This document shows positions 15,472-24,526 of a DNA stretch of 64,000 nucleotides, piece after piece. Position numbers and translations under genes: made by a program. The stretch is from Oscillospiraceae bacterium (lineage in GTDB: Bacteria > Bacillota > Clostridia > Oscillospirales > Oscillospiraceae), in the NCBI GenBank assembly GCA_017622295.1, contig JAGARK010000073.1:1-64000 (forward strand). Reading direction: 5' to 3'. The first letter of the stretch is position 1; every line of letters starts with the position of its first letter. Under the pieces are notes generated by a model. That model worked only from the letters and a program-made list of their open reading frames with translations, had not been told where the DNA came from and ran no database searches.

Positions 15472-16473
15472 TTATCGGGTATATTCAGCGGCTTTTTCAA
15501 AAAGCTCCGTGCGGTTGACAACTTCCAGTTTTTTATAAATATTGGAAGTGTGCTTTTTGATGGTACTTTCTGTCACAAACAGCACCTGAGCGATGTCCTT
15601 GCGCTTGCGCTTTTCGAAGATGAATCTCAAAACCTCCGCCTCTCTTTGGGTCAGCGTGTGGATTGCGGTCCAGTTCGCAAACACAGCCTTAATCTGCTCC
15701 TCGGAAAAGATCTGCTGGTTTTCAGGCACATCCATACTCATATCCTGATCGAGCTGCTCCGCCAGATCCACATCCGCATAGGCCAGGTCCCCCGGTTCGC
15801 TGGCCGGGAGAGAGTCCTCATAATCCTGCAAAATTCCGTAGAGCAACAGGATGAGCCCCTCCGTCATCAGGTAGGAGATCGTGAGAAACTCGAATTTCAT
15901 GCCTGTGAGGTTTTCCACCAGCCACAGCGCAATATTGCCGATCATAACAACAGCAAGGAATATGGTGTGCTTTGTGGACACTGCGGTCTTTTTCACTGCG
16001 GTGTAGCAGATGATTCCGATGATTGCGCCAAAATACGCAAAGATGAAAACCTTATACCATCCGTGCAGCGGACCGTAAACCTTGACCAAATGGGCCGCCC
16101 CGTCAATAATCTCGAAGCTCACCTCTTTATAGTAAATCGGCAGGTATCCGCCGCTGGTGGCGATCAGAAACATGACGCTGTTGACAGTGATCAGAAGCCC
16201 CGGAAGCCATCTCGGATACCGGACATACGATAACTGAACCACCATCATCAACAGGAAAAAAGGCAGAAACGCATTGCCCAGATACGCCACCGTATTGGAT
16301 ACCAGCGCCATCGTAAGGGATCTGGACAGCGCCAGCGATAAATATCCGGTATTACTGATGGCGACAAAAATAAACAACAGCAGCAGCCACAGATCCCGCT
16401 TCCGGTCTATATGAAAATATACCGCAAGCATCCCAATCGATACCGCAAAGGTGATTGCATAAAACAAAACCAT
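15472..16473 (-). CDS. Membrane-bound LuxR-family regulator (7TM sensor plus HTH)
   Basis: A 333-residue protein with about seven N-terminal membrane helices (to residue ~215), resembling the 7TM module of sensor kinases, an acidic linker, and a C-terminal LuxR helix-turn-helix (LTQREAEVLRFIFEKRKRKD, FVTESTIKKHTSNIYKKL). It would be a one-component membrane sensor that binds DNA directly. GAGGAG precedes ATG 16473, which is separated from the XRE gene stop by one base, so the pair is an operon. It is divergent from the envelope block at 16917. Confidence 0.85.
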   Translation of the reverse strand: MVLFYAITFAVSIGMLAVYFHIDRKRDLWLLLLFIFVAISNTGYLSLALSRSLTMALVSNTVAYLGNAFLPFFLLMMVVQLSYVRYPRWLPGLLITVNSVMFLIATSGGYLPIYYKEVSFEIIDGAAHLVKVYGPLHGWYKVFIFAYFGAIIGIICYTAVKKTAVSTKHTIFLAVVMIGNIALWLVENLTGMKFEFLTISYLMTEGLILLLYGILQDYEDSLPASEPGDLAYADVDLAEQLDQDMSMDVPENQQIFSEEQIKAVFANWTAIHTLTQREAEVLRFIFEKRKRKDIAQVLFVTESTIKKHTSNIYKKLEVVNRTELFEKAAEYTR

Positions 16474-16474
16474 G

Positions 16475-16711
16475 TCAGTGCTCCTCATCCGGTGATTTCA
16501 GCTCGATCCCATTGCGCAGACAAAATGAATAGAACTTCCCCAGCATGGCAAGCTGAGGCTTGCGGTTTTCCCGCTCCCAGCGGCTGATGGTGGCATAGGA
16601 AACGCCCATCCGCTCGGAAAGCTCCGTTTGGCTCAGCTGCAAGACCATCCGTACATACTTCACCTGATCCGAAAACGTCATATGATGAATGTCCAATTTG
16701 ATACCGCTCAT
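16475..16711 (-). CDS. XRE-family helix-turn-helix protein
   Basis: A 78-residue DNA-binding protein: VRMVLQLSQTELSERMGVSYATISRWE is a complete XRE helix-turn-helix. It has no further domain. AGAGG lies 8 bases before ATG 16711. It is co-transcribed with the membrane LuxR regulator from a strong promoter and probably acts with it. Confidence 0.85.
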   Translation of the reverse strand: MSGIKLDIHHMTFSDQVKYVRMVLQLSQTELSERMGVSYATISRWERENRKPQLAMLGKFYSFCLRNGIELKSPDEEH

Positions 16712-16740
16712 AGAAATCGCCTCTCACTTTTCTATATCAT

Positions 16741-16769
16741 AATATAGCATAATTTGAATACTATGTCAA
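16741..16769 (-). promoter_or_regulatory. Promoter of the XRE-LuxR operon
   Basis: TTGACA (16769-16764), 17-bp spacer, TATATT (16746-16741) on the minus strand. Confidence 0.75.
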
Positions 16770-16801
16770 ATATACGTTAACATTGTTATCTTATTTTTAT
16801 G

Positions 16802-16852
16802 GTAGCCCCTGTGGTGGCCCTAAAAGTAGCCCTTCCCAGGACGAAAGTAGCC
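16802..16852 (+). promoter_or_regulatory. Three direct repeats of GTAGCC upstream of the envelope block
   Basis: GTAGCCC at 16802 and 16826 and GTAGCC at 16847, spaced 24 and 21 bp. They lie upstream of a weak -10 (TATACT, 16881-16886) before the 16917 gene. Spacing by two helical turns suggests a regulator site. Confidence 0.45.
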
Positions 16853-16916
16853 TGTAAAGGCGGCGTTTTCCCGTCTAGAATATACTTGAAAACATCTATT
16901 GGGAAGGAGGTCAACC

Positions 16917-17261
16917 GTGCTGAAATCTGTCACCAAACGGTTCGCAGACAATTCGACCCTGACGCGCTTTGATTTTGAGTTCTACTGCGATTGCTGTGAC
17001 AAGCCCCTGCCGCCCATTGTGATCCTACCCCAGACCCGCTTCAAGAAGAAGCTCTGGCTCACCCGGGACGAACGGGATGCCCGGGCCATCATCTATGCCA
17101 ACGATCACAGCAAGGCATACGAGCGGGCCAACAACGAGGTACGTCACGAACTCAACCGTTGTGAAGTATGCGGCGAGATGGTCTGCGAGGAGTGCACGGT
17201 GTATGGAGCGCTGGACAACGGCGGCGTCTGCTGCAAACGCTGTGCCAAAAACTGTGAATGA
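16917..17261 (+). CDS. Small zinc-finger protein of unknown function
   Basis: A 114-residue cytoplasmic protein with cysteine pairs CDCC near residue 23, CEVCGEMVCEEC near residue 84 and CCKRCAKNC at the C terminus, consistent with one or two zinc sites. GTG 16917 is chosen because AAGGAGG lies 7 bases upstream; the frame from 16899 lacks a site. It opens the block of zinc-ribbon and lipoprotein genes. I do not recognise a named family. Confidence 0.7.
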   Translation: MLKSVTKRFADNSTLTRFDFEFYCDCCDKPLPPIVILPQTRFKKKLWLTRDERDARAIIYANDHSKAYERANNEVRHELNRCEVCGEMVCEECTVYGALDNGGVCCKRCAKNCE

Positions 17262-17282
17262 GAACGGAAAGGAAGAAATACT

Positions 17283-18107
17283 ATGGGTCTATTCAGTAAA
17301 GAAGCCTGTACCTTCTGCGGTACTGAGGTAGGAGCATTGAAACGCTCCAAGCTGGCAACCAAGGAATTTATCTGTAACGACTGTAAGCGCAAGACCAACT
17401 ACTTCGCAAGAATGAGCTGGACCACCAAGGACCAGGCTCAGAACATGATGGATACCCTGGGCCAGGAAGCAGCTGATTTCGAGGCAAGCTTCGATGCGGC
17501 TCAGAACCGCTTTGAGAGTGCGGAGCACAGCTTCAATACCTGGGATCTGGGCAGCAAGCGGGTACATTACCGCTGCAATACCAGGCTGGGCGCTTTCCAG
17601 ATCAATCTGAACGAAATGAGCCGCTATGAAATCCCTGTGTTCTGGTTCGACCGGATGATGCCCTATGAGTTCCAGTCTGACAATGCGAATCTTTCGGATA
17701 TGCGCAGAAGTAAAGCCATGAATGCCGGTGCCAACTATGTGGAAGTGGATGTGACCAAGGGTGATGATGGCAAGGTTATCCACTGCATGATCACCATTCC
17801 CTATGACGATGCCTGCATCCGTGAAATCAAAATTGAGTCCGATACAGACGATGCATCAGCTTTCCAGGATTTCGCCGACCGGATCAACAGCGACCGCAGA
17901 GCATGGCTTAGTAAGGCCAAGTTTGATGCGGAACGGAAGAACAGGATGCAGGTGCGTAACCTGGGCGACACCGCTGCTGCTGTGCTGAAGGCCGCCGTCA
18001 AGGGCGAAAGCGTGGAAGACGCCGTGAAGGAAGGCATTGAGATGGCCAACGCCATCGAAGAGGGCAAGGTCAAGCAGAGCTTCTTCGGAAAGCTGTTCAA
18101 GAAGTAA
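17283..18107 (+). CDS. DUF4428 domain protein
   Basis: A 274-residue cytoplasmic protein. The N-terminal zinc ribbon (CTFCGTEVGALKRSKL, then FICNDCKRK) is the DUF4428 module. The rest has no recognised domain; residues ~50-80 look helical and acidic, and the end (KQSFFGKLFKK) is basic. DUF4428 proteins commonly accompany SPFH and zinc-ribbon genes like those at 22020-24513, so a shared envelope-associated role is likely. It lies 21 bases after the small zinc-finger gene. Confidence 0.8.
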   Translation: MGLFSKEACTFCGTEVGALKRSKLATKEFICNDCKRKTNYFARMSWTTKDQAQNMMDTLGQEAADFEASFDAAQNRFESAEHSFNTWDLGSKRVHYRCNTRLGAFQINLNEMSRYEIPVFWFDRMMPYEFQSDNANLSDMRRSKAMNAGANYVEVDVTKGDDGKVIHCMITIPYDDACIREIKIESDTDDASAFQDFADRINSDRRAWLSKAKFDAERKNRMQVRNLGDTAAAVLKAAVKGESVEDAVKEGIEMANAIEEGKVKQSFFGKLFKK

Positions 18108-18128
18108 TTTTTACAGGAGGAAGGAATT

Positions 18129-19754
18129 ATGAAGAAGATATTTGTGATCCTTTTGGCAATTGCGATGCTGCTGAGCATGGCAGCCTGCGGCGGCAAGGAA
18201 CCCGCTCCCACCGAAGCGCCCGCTGTGACCGAACCGGAAATTGAGCTGCCCAACTACGAGTTCACCCAGTACGGCAACGCCCGCATCACCATCGTCGGCG
18301 CCGAGTTCTTCAAGGACGAGGACGACGCGGATATGCTGCGTGTGTACTTCGACTACACCAACACCGGCGATACCGCCATCGGTCAGAGCCCCATGCATCT
18401 GGAGGTCCTGAAGATCACCCAGAACGGTCAGGAGCTGGAGACCAGAAACTATGGTAGTCACAATGACGCCCACGTCCCCGAGGATCTGACCGACGATACC
18501 GTCATGCAGCCCGGAAAGACTGTGCGCAGCACCATGCTGATCTGCTGCAGCCCCGAAAATGGTATTGTGGAAATCTCCTGCTATGTCATGATCGGCAGCT
18601 GGGTCTTCAGTGAGGAAGATGTGGAGGCATTCACCTTCCAGATCGACCCCAATGACCTGATGGGCGCTCCCGCAAAGGCTCTGGAATACGAGCCCGTCAC
18701 CAACCCCACCTACACCGTGGGTATGCCCAGCTCCGGCAGCACCGATTATCCCCACCCCTGCGAAGTCTCTATCAATGGCTTTGAAGTGATCACCACCTCC
18801 GATGGCGAACCCGCACTGCGCGCAAAGCTGGCCATCACCAATCAGGGCGAGGAGTACATTGCTCCTTACCAGATGGTAACTGTGGAAGCTTTCCAGGACG
18901 GCGTCTCCCTGGAGTGGCTGACCTACAACTGGGATCTGGATGATTACACCGCGGAGGATGAAGCCTTTGCCGTTGAACTGGAGCCCGGTGAGACCGCTGA
19001 CTACAACGCACTGTTCCTGCTGCGGGGCGAAAATCCCGTGGAAGTGGTCGTGGAGCAGCAGAACGATGAGATGCGTCTGGGTATGGTCTGTGATATTGAA
19101 GAAGCAATCCAGGCCCAGAAGAATGCCGAGCAGGCAGCAAACGATGCTGCGGAAAAAGCAGAAGCAGAAGCCCGGAAGCAGATTGTCGGCACCTGGCTGC
19201 AGCGCGACAGCGACTGGGATGACACCTACATCTTCAATGCCGACGGCAGCGGCCTGCTGATCAGCGGTCCCGAGTATCCCTTCACCTATGAAATCGAAGA
19301 CGATATTCTGCGTGTGGACTACGGCGATGACGATGTGGAGGACTTCACCTTCTCTGTCAGCGGCGACCTGCTGACCCTGATTGACATGTGGGGCGATGAA
19401 CTGCTGCTGGATAAGCAGGCTGCGGAAGCGGAAACCGAAGTCGCACAGACTGAGGCTCCTGCGGCGGAAAAATCCGGTTACCCCTACGAAAAGGAAATCC
19501 TGGGCACCTGGTTGGACGAGGAAAGCGGTTATCTGGAAACCTTCACCTTCAATGCCGACGGCACCGGTGTGTACAGCTACACCGACGAAGGAGAGGTTTA
19601 CGAATTCCCCATCACCTACCGTTTCCTCAGAAGCGACTATTTGGAGTTCTTCTATGAGGGCGGTTCCGAGGGTGGCTTCGTGCTCCGCATCGAGGGCAAC
19701 ATCCTATACGTCACCAATACAACGGTTGTGGATATGCCTCTGGTCCGCCAGTAA
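18129..19754 (+). CDS. Lipoprotein with DUF5067-like region and two tandem beta modules
   Basis: A 541-residue lipoprotein: signal peptide with lipobox MAAC, short Pro/Glu linker, a DUF5067-like immunoglobulin-type region (RVYFDYTNTGDTAIGQSP), a second similar region near residue 220, a helical stretch (~310-350), then two tandem modules. The modules start IVGTWLQRDSDWDDTYIFNADGSG and ILGTWLDEESGYLETFTFNADGTG and resemble lipocalin-like repeats. It is probably displayed on the outer face of the membrane. AGGAGGAAG precedes the ATG. Ligand unknown. Confidence 0.75.
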   Translation: MKKIFVILLAIAMLLSMAACGGKEPAPTEAPAVTEPEIELPNYEFTQYGNARITIVGAEFFKDEDDADMLRVYFDYTNTGDTAIGQSPMHLEVLKITQNGQELETRNYGSHNDAHVPEDLTDDTVMQPGKTVRSTMLICCSPENGIVEISCYVMIGSWVFSEEDVEAFTFQIDPNDLMGAPAKALEYEPVTNPTYTVGMPSSGSTDYPHPCEVSINGFEVITTSDGEPALRAKLAITNQGEEYIAPYQMVTVEAFQDGVSLEWLTYNWDLDDYTAEDEAFAVELEPGETADYNALFLLRGENPVEVVVEQQNDEMRLGMVCDIEEAIQAQKNAEQAANDAAEKAEAEARKQIVGTWLQRDSDWDDTYIFNADGSGLLISGPEYPFTYEIEDDILRVDYGDDDVEDFTFSVSGDLLTLIDMWGDELLLDKQAAEAETEVAQTEAPAAEKSGYPYEKEILGTWLDEESGYLETFTFNADGTGVYSYTDEGEVYEFPITYRFLRSDYLEFFYEGGSEGGFVLRIEGNILYVTNTTVVDMPLVRQ

Positions 19755-19782
19755 TACCAACCTGAAAGGATATACTGCAGAT

Positions 19783-21879
19783 ATGAGAAAACTGACTGCA
19801 CTCCTTCTTGCGATTTTTATCGCAGCATGCCTTTGCGCCTGCAGCGATCAGAACAGCAAGCCGCAAACATATCCTCCGGAGCCTGTTACACTGCCGGAGC
19901 CGAATCAGGCGGAACCAACGGATTATCTTCCGGAGCAGACCCAGGCACCTGCGCCTCCCGCCACAGATGTGGAAGTGCTTAATCTGAGCAAGGCGCACAG
20001 CACCAATTACCAGTGGGATGATACCACTCTGCTTGCCCTGAGCGAGTATTCCACCGTGAAGCTGTGGTTGGAAGATGCCGCCCGTTACCCGGAACTTGCG
20101 CAGCGTTTGGAGCAGCTGGCTGCCATGCAGCAAAACAGCATGGAGGACGAATACGATAACCTTCTCAGCTTCGCCCGGGAGGAACTGGATGCTGCCCCCG
20201 ATTATTTTGAGACCAATGTGTCCAGACTGGATGTACAGGTGCGCCGGGCGGACACTGTTGCCATCAGCCTGCTGTCTGATTCCTGGTCAGACTTCGGCTG
20301 GATCGAGGACTTCCGGGGTATGCACGGCACCAATTTCGATGCTGCAACGGGTGTGGAACTGAAGATCACCGATGTGATCAAAGACATGGACAGCATTCCT
20401 GCAATCGTGCTGCAGGAACTGAACAGCCACATCTGGGCGGGGGACTTCTACTCCGAAACGGCTGTATCGGACTATTTCCGAGACACCCCCGCCGACGGTA
20501 TCAGCTGGACCCTGGACTACAATGGCGTGACCTTCTATTTCGGAGACGGCGACCTGGCAGAGCCCGGCAACGGCAGGCAGACGGCAACCGTTGACTTCGC
20601 CCGGTATCCGGAGCTGTTTGAGGAAAAATATATGACAGTTCCCGACGCCTATGCTGTGGAGCTTCCTCTGGATCATTCCTTCTTTGCTGATCTGAACGGA
20701 GACGGCGATCTGGAAGAGCTGAATTGCTCCGGCGTTTATGACCGGGAAGGTCGATTCTATACCGACTTCGGCATCTACACCGATACGGATGGCTATTACC
20801 ATTATGAGGAATTGTTTGCCTACGGCTTTACCCCCTATTATGTAAAGACTGCAGAGGGCAGACACTACCTCTACATATTCTGTGAGGAAAGTGAGTCTGC
20901 CCATCGGCAGATGATGCTGGTAGTCTTCGATGTCAACGGCGGCAAGCTGACGAGGATCGGTGAAATGAACGCCGGTCCCGCCTATATCCCATCTGACATC
21001 TTTGTGGTCCCCACGGACCCCAACCATTTCTACCTGGATGATTTTGATTCCCTGGCCCAGGATGCCATGCCCCACTATGTGGGAACCGACGGCATGCCGG
21101 TGTCCAAGGAGGATGCGGCGTATGCTCCAGGCGGTGCCATTACGGTCAGTTCCCCGCGGGAACTGCTGGAGGCCATTGGGCCTGACTGCTATATTATTAT
21201 GGAACCGGGATATTACAATCTGAGCGATGAGATGGAAGCCATCTGGTCCCGGGAGGGACAACGTTGGAATGACGAACATCCCTATGCACAGCTGCGGGAA
21301 TGCTTTGACGGCGTGGAACTGGTCGTACAGAATGTGGATGGTTTCGTGCTGGCAGGAGGCACGGAATATCCCGGAAGTACGGAGCTTGTCATCGATCCAA
21401 GATACGGCGCGATTTTGAATTTTGAAAGCTGCAGCGACATCTCCTTGTTTAACCTGACCATGGGGCACACAAATCTGGGAGAATGCGGCGGCAATGTGCT
21501 CAACTTCAACGGCTGCCAGTCCATTACGCTGAATGCTCTGGATGTGTATGGCTGCGGCTACTACGGCATTGGAGCACATAGCGGTACGGGAGAACTGTAT
21601 GCCTACGAGTGTACCATCCGGGACTGCGCCCAGGGACCGCTGGAGATCTACGAATGTGACGGTCGGTTTGCGTTCTGGAACTGCACCATGATTGGCTCCG
21701 AGTCATATGCCTGGTATGAGGCTGGCGGAAGATCCGCGCTGGCTTTCTATGAATGCACCTTCGGTGTTAACGAAACGTCCTATTTTATGTTCCTGGAGGA
21801 TGTTTACACAGAAAATTGCATCTGGAGTGACGACTATATTTATCCGGAATACGGCTATGACCCGGAGGATGTGGGATAA
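19783..21879 (+). CDS. Lipoprotein with DUF3298-like domain and right-handed beta-helix
   Basis: A 698-residue lipoprotein: signal peptide with lipobox CLCAC, Pro/Glu linker, a DUF3298/RsiV-like domain (MHGTNFDAATGVELKITDVI, then VDFARYPELFEEKYM, residues ~100-270), a central beta-rich region, and a C-terminal parallel beta-helix (from ~residue 455) with short repeats such as LNFNGCQSITLNALDVYGCG and LYAYECTIRDC. No catalytic motif is visible. ATG 19783 follows GAAAGGA; a longer frame begins inside the preceding gene. It may bind cell-surface glycans. Confidence 0.75.
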   Translation: MRKLTALLLAIFIAACLCACSDQNSKPQTYPPEPVTLPEPNQAEPTDYLPEQTQAPAPPATDVEVLNLSKAHSTNYQWDDTTLLALSEYSTVKLWLEDAARYPELAQRLEQLAAMQQNSMEDEYDNLLSFAREELDAAPDYFETNVSRLDVQVRRADTVAISLLSDSWSDFGWIEDFRGMHGTNFDAATGVELKITDVIKDMDSIPAIVLQELNSHIWAGDFYSETAVSDYFRDTPADGISWTLDYNGVTFYFGDGDLAEPGNGRQTATVDFARYPELFEEKYMTVPDAYAVELPLDHSFFADLNGDGDLEELNCSGVYDREGRFYTDFGIYTDTDGYYHYEELFAYGFTPYYVKTAEGRHYLYIFCEESESAHRQMMLVVFDVNGGKLTRIGEMNAGPAYIPSDIFVVPTDPNHFYLDDFDSLAQDAMPHYVGTDGMPVSKEDAAYAPGGAITVSSPRELLEAIGPDCYIIMEPGYYNLSDEMEAIWSREGQRWNDEHPYAQLRECFDGVELVVQNVDGFVLAGGTEYPGSTELVIDPRYGAILNFESCSDISLFNLTMGHTNLGECGGNVLNFNGCQSITLNALDVYGCGYYGIGAHSGTGELYAYECTIRDCAQGPLEIYECDGRFAFWNCTMIGSESYAWYEAGGRSALAFYECTFGVNETSYFMFLEDVYTENCIWSDDYIYPEYGYDPEDVG

Positions 21880-21936
21880 TTTGATTTTGCCGTGGCTCCA
21901 ACAGCAGGAAAATAGGGATGAATTTTTCGGTCTTTT

Positions 21937-21991
21937 TTGGTATACTGATTATGAATACTGTGTTTCTGTTCAGCCAGGTTCGGCTGAACAG
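21937..21991 (+). promoter_or_regulatory. Promoter and leader hairpin of the ydjI-ydjG-ydjH-like operon
   Basis: An extended -10 TGG-TATACT (-10 at 21941-21946) is followed by a leader hairpin CTGTTCAGCC (21966-21975) with GGCTGAACAG (21982-21991), 28 bases before the start codon. No U-tract follows. Confidence 0.55.
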
Positions 21992-22019
21992 GCAAGCATA
22001 ATTTGAAAGGAGTAACATT

Positions 22020-23414
22020 ATGGGTCTTATCAAAGCAGGTATCGGCGCTCTGAGCGGAACACTGGCAGATCAGTGGAAGGAGTATTTCTACTGCGAAGCC
22101 ATGGACAGCGACATTCTGGTTACCAAGGGCCTTAAGCGCACCAGTTCCCGCTCCTCCAATAAAAAGGGCAGCGACAATATCATTTCCAACGGCAGCGTCA
22201 TTGCGGTAGCGGATGGTCAGTGCATGATCATCGTCGAGCAGGGAAAGGTCGTGGAGATCTGCGCAGAGCCCGGCGAGTTTACATATGATACTTCTACCGA
22301 GCCCAGCCTCTTTACCGGCAAGCTGGGCAACAGCCTGAAGGAGACCTTCAAGACTGTGGGCAAGCGCTTTACTTTCGGCGGCGACACCGGTAAGGATCAA
22401 AGAGTGTATTACTTCAATACCAAGGAACTGATCGACAATAAATTCGGCACCCCCAATCCCATCCCCTTCCGGGTGGTGGATTCCAGGATCGGTCTGGATG
22501 TAGACGTGTCCGTCCGCTGCTCCGGCGTGTATTCCTATAAGATCGCCGACCCGCTGCTGTTCTATGCCAATGTCTGCGGCAATGTGGAGCAGGAATACAC
22601 CCGCGAAGAGCTGGCAGGCCAGCTGAAGACGGAGTTTATCAGCGCCCTGCAGCCCGCCTTCGCAAAGCTGTCCGACCTGGAGCTGCGGCCCAATCAGATC
22701 ATCGCCCATAACACAGCTCTGGAAGATGCCATGAATCAGGCTCTTTCCTCCAAATGGAGCCAGCTGCGGGGTCTGAAGGTGGTCAGCATCGCCCTGGGTT
22801 CCGTCACGCTGCCGGAGGAAGACGCCGAGATGATCAAGCAGGCCCAGCGGACTGCCATCATGCGCGATCCTACCATGGCCGCCGCCACTCTGGTAGGTGC
22901 CCAGGCAGACGCCATGAAGGCAGCTGCTTCCAATGCAGCAGGCGTCATGAACGGCTTCGTCGGCATGGGAATGGCCATGAACGCCGGCGGCATGAACGCC
23001 CAGAACCTCTTCGCCATGGGTCAACAGCAGCCTCAGCAGCCTGCCGCTGCCCCCACTGCCGGGGGCTGGAAGTGCAGCTGCGGCGCCACTGCCACCGGAA
23101 AATTCTGCCCCGAATGCGGCAGCAGGAAGCCGGAGCCCGCCCCCGCCGGAGCCTGGAAATGCAGCTGCGGCAACACCGCAACGGGCAGATTCTGCCCCGA
23201 ATGCGGCGCCCCCAGGCCTGCGGACCAGGGCTGGACCTGTTCCTGCGGCGCAGTGAACAAGGGCAAATTCTGCCCGGAATGCGGCAGCAGGAAGCCTGAG
23301 GGTGCACCTCTTTACCGCTGCGACAAATGCGGCTGGGAGCCGGAAGATCCCCGGAATCCGCCGAAATTCTGCCCCGAATGCGGCGACCTGTTCAATGATA
23401 ACGACAGAAAATAA
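22020..23414 (+). CDS. SPFH-domain protein with four zinc ribbons (YdjI-like)
   Basis: A 464-residue protein: an SPFH/'virion core protein'-like domain (residues ~1-290), a Met/Gly/Ala/Gln-rich hinge, then four C-terminal zinc ribbons of the C-S-C-G...C-P-E-C-G type (first WKCSCGATATGKFCPECG). Bacillus YdjI has the same core and works with YdjG and YdjH at the membrane. The following two genes correspond to YdjG and YdjH, giving the conserved trio in order I-G-H. Four ribbons are more than usual. Likely cytoplasmic face of the membrane, envelope stress or domain organisation. Confidence 0.85.
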   Translation: MGLIKAGIGALSGTLADQWKEYFYCEAMDSDILVTKGLKRTSSRSSNKKGSDNIISNGSVIAVADGQCMIIVEQGKVVEICAEPGEFTYDTSTEPSLFTGKLGNSLKETFKTVGKRFTFGGDTGKDQRVYYFNTKELIDNKFGTPNPIPFRVVDSRIGLDVDVSVRCSGVYSYKIADPLLFYANVCGNVEQEYTREELAGQLKTEFISALQPAFAKLSDLELRPNQIIAHNTALEDAMNQALSSKWSQLRGLKVVSIALGSVTLPEEDAEMIKQAQRTAIMRDPTMAAATLVGAQADAMKAAASNAAGVMNGFVGMGMAMNAGGMNAQNLFAMGQQQPQQPAAAPTAGGWKCSCGATATGKFCPECGSRKPEPAPAGAWKCSCGNTATGRFCPECGAPRPADQGWTCSCGAVNKGKFCPECGSRKPEGAPLYRCDKCGWEPEDPRNPPKFCPECGDLFNDNDRK

Positions 23415-23427
23415 GGAGGCGACGTAA

Positions 23428-24513
23428 ATGGCAGTCCTGCAAGAATACAAATGCCCCTGCTGCGGCGGTGCCATTGCCTTCGACAGCGGCGCACAGAAAA
23501 TGGTGTGTCCCTACTGTGACACCGAATTCGAGATGGAGGTCCTGGCTGCTTACGATACCGCGCTGAAGGAAGAGCCCACAGAAGAGATGAACTGGGAAAA
23601 TTCCGGCGGCAGCCAGTGGCAGGAGGGAGAAGCAGAGGGTCTTTGCACCTATGTATGCAAATCCTGCGGCGGCGAGATCGTAGCGGAGGAAACCACAGCC
23701 GCCACTGCCTGCCCCTATTGCGGCAACCCTGTGGTGCTGATGGGACGGCTGGCCGGGAGCCTGAAACCGGATCTGGTAATTCCCTTCAAGCTGGACAAAA
23801 AGGCGGCAAAGGCCGCGCTGAAGGAGCATTTCAGCGGGAAACGGCTGCTGCCGAAGATCTTCAAGGACGAAAATCATATCGACGAAATCAAGGGTATCTA
23901 TGTCCCCTTCTGGCTCTTTGACGCCAGCGCCGATGCCCGCATTCGCTACCGGGCGATCCGGGTGCGCAAATGGAGCGACCATCACTTCGATTATACCGAA
24001 ACCAGCCATTTCTCAGTCACCCGGGGCGGTACCCTGGCCTTTTCAAACGTACCCGTGGACGGCTCCGCAAAAATGACCGACGACCTGATGGAGTCCATCG
24101 AGCCCTTCGATCTGTCTGAAGCGGTGGATTTCCAGACGGCTTATCTGGCAGGCTATCTGGCGGACAAATATGATGTGGACTCGGAGCAGAGCATGCAGCG
24201 GGCCAATGAGCGCATCAGGAAAAGCACCGAGGATGCCTTCGCCGCCACCGTGCAGGGCTATATGACGGTAATGCCCGAAGCCTCCGGTATCAGGCTGCAA
24301 AAGGGCAGCGTCAAATACGCGCTGCTGCCGGTGTGGCTGCTGAACACCAGCTGGAACGGACAAAGCTATACCTTTGCCATGAACGGACAGACCGGTAAAA
24401 TGGTCGGCGACCTGCCTGTGGACAAGGCGGCGTACAACAGATGGCTCTTCGGACTGACAGGCGCCATTGGCATGGTGCTGTATGCCGCGTCCTGGCTGCT
24501 GTGGCTGCTGTAA
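23428..24513 (+). CDS. Zinc-ribbon membrane protein (YdjG-like)
   Basis: A 361-residue protein with two N-terminal zinc ribbons (CPCCG/CPYCD and CKSCGG/CPYCGN), a beta-rich middle that resembles the conserved YdjG body (FKLDKKAAKAALKEHFSGK, YVPFWLFD, LPVWLLNTSW), and one C-terminal membrane helix ending LLWLL. It would sit on the cytoplasmic membrane. It is 13 bases after the SPFH gene and 13 before the TPM gene, so they form one operon. Confidence 0.85.
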   Translation: MAVLQEYKCPCCGGAIAFDSGAQKMVCPYCDTEFEMEVLAAYDTALKEEPTEEMNWENSGGSQWQEGEAEGLCTYVCKSCGGEIVAEETTAATACPYCGNPVVLMGRLAGSLKPDLVIPFKLDKKAAKAALKEHFSGKRLLPKIFKDENHIDEIKGIYVPFWLFDASADARIRYRAIRVRKWSDHHFDYTETSHFSVTRGGTLAFSNVPVDGSAKMTDDLMESIEPFDLSEAVDFQTAYLAGYLADKYDVDSEQSMQRANERIRKSTEDAFAATVQGYMTVMPEASGIRLQKGSVKYALLPVWLLNTSWNGQSYTFAMNGQTGKMVGDLPVDKAAYNRWLFGLTGAIGMVLYAASWLLWLL

Positions 24514-24526
24514 GGAGGTACGGACC

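Noticed and set aside
19381..19782. Extension of the beta-helix lipoprotein upstream into the preceding gene
   Set aside because: The extended part is an out-of-frame shadow of the 18129-19754 lipoprotein; ATG 19783 begins a clear signal peptide.
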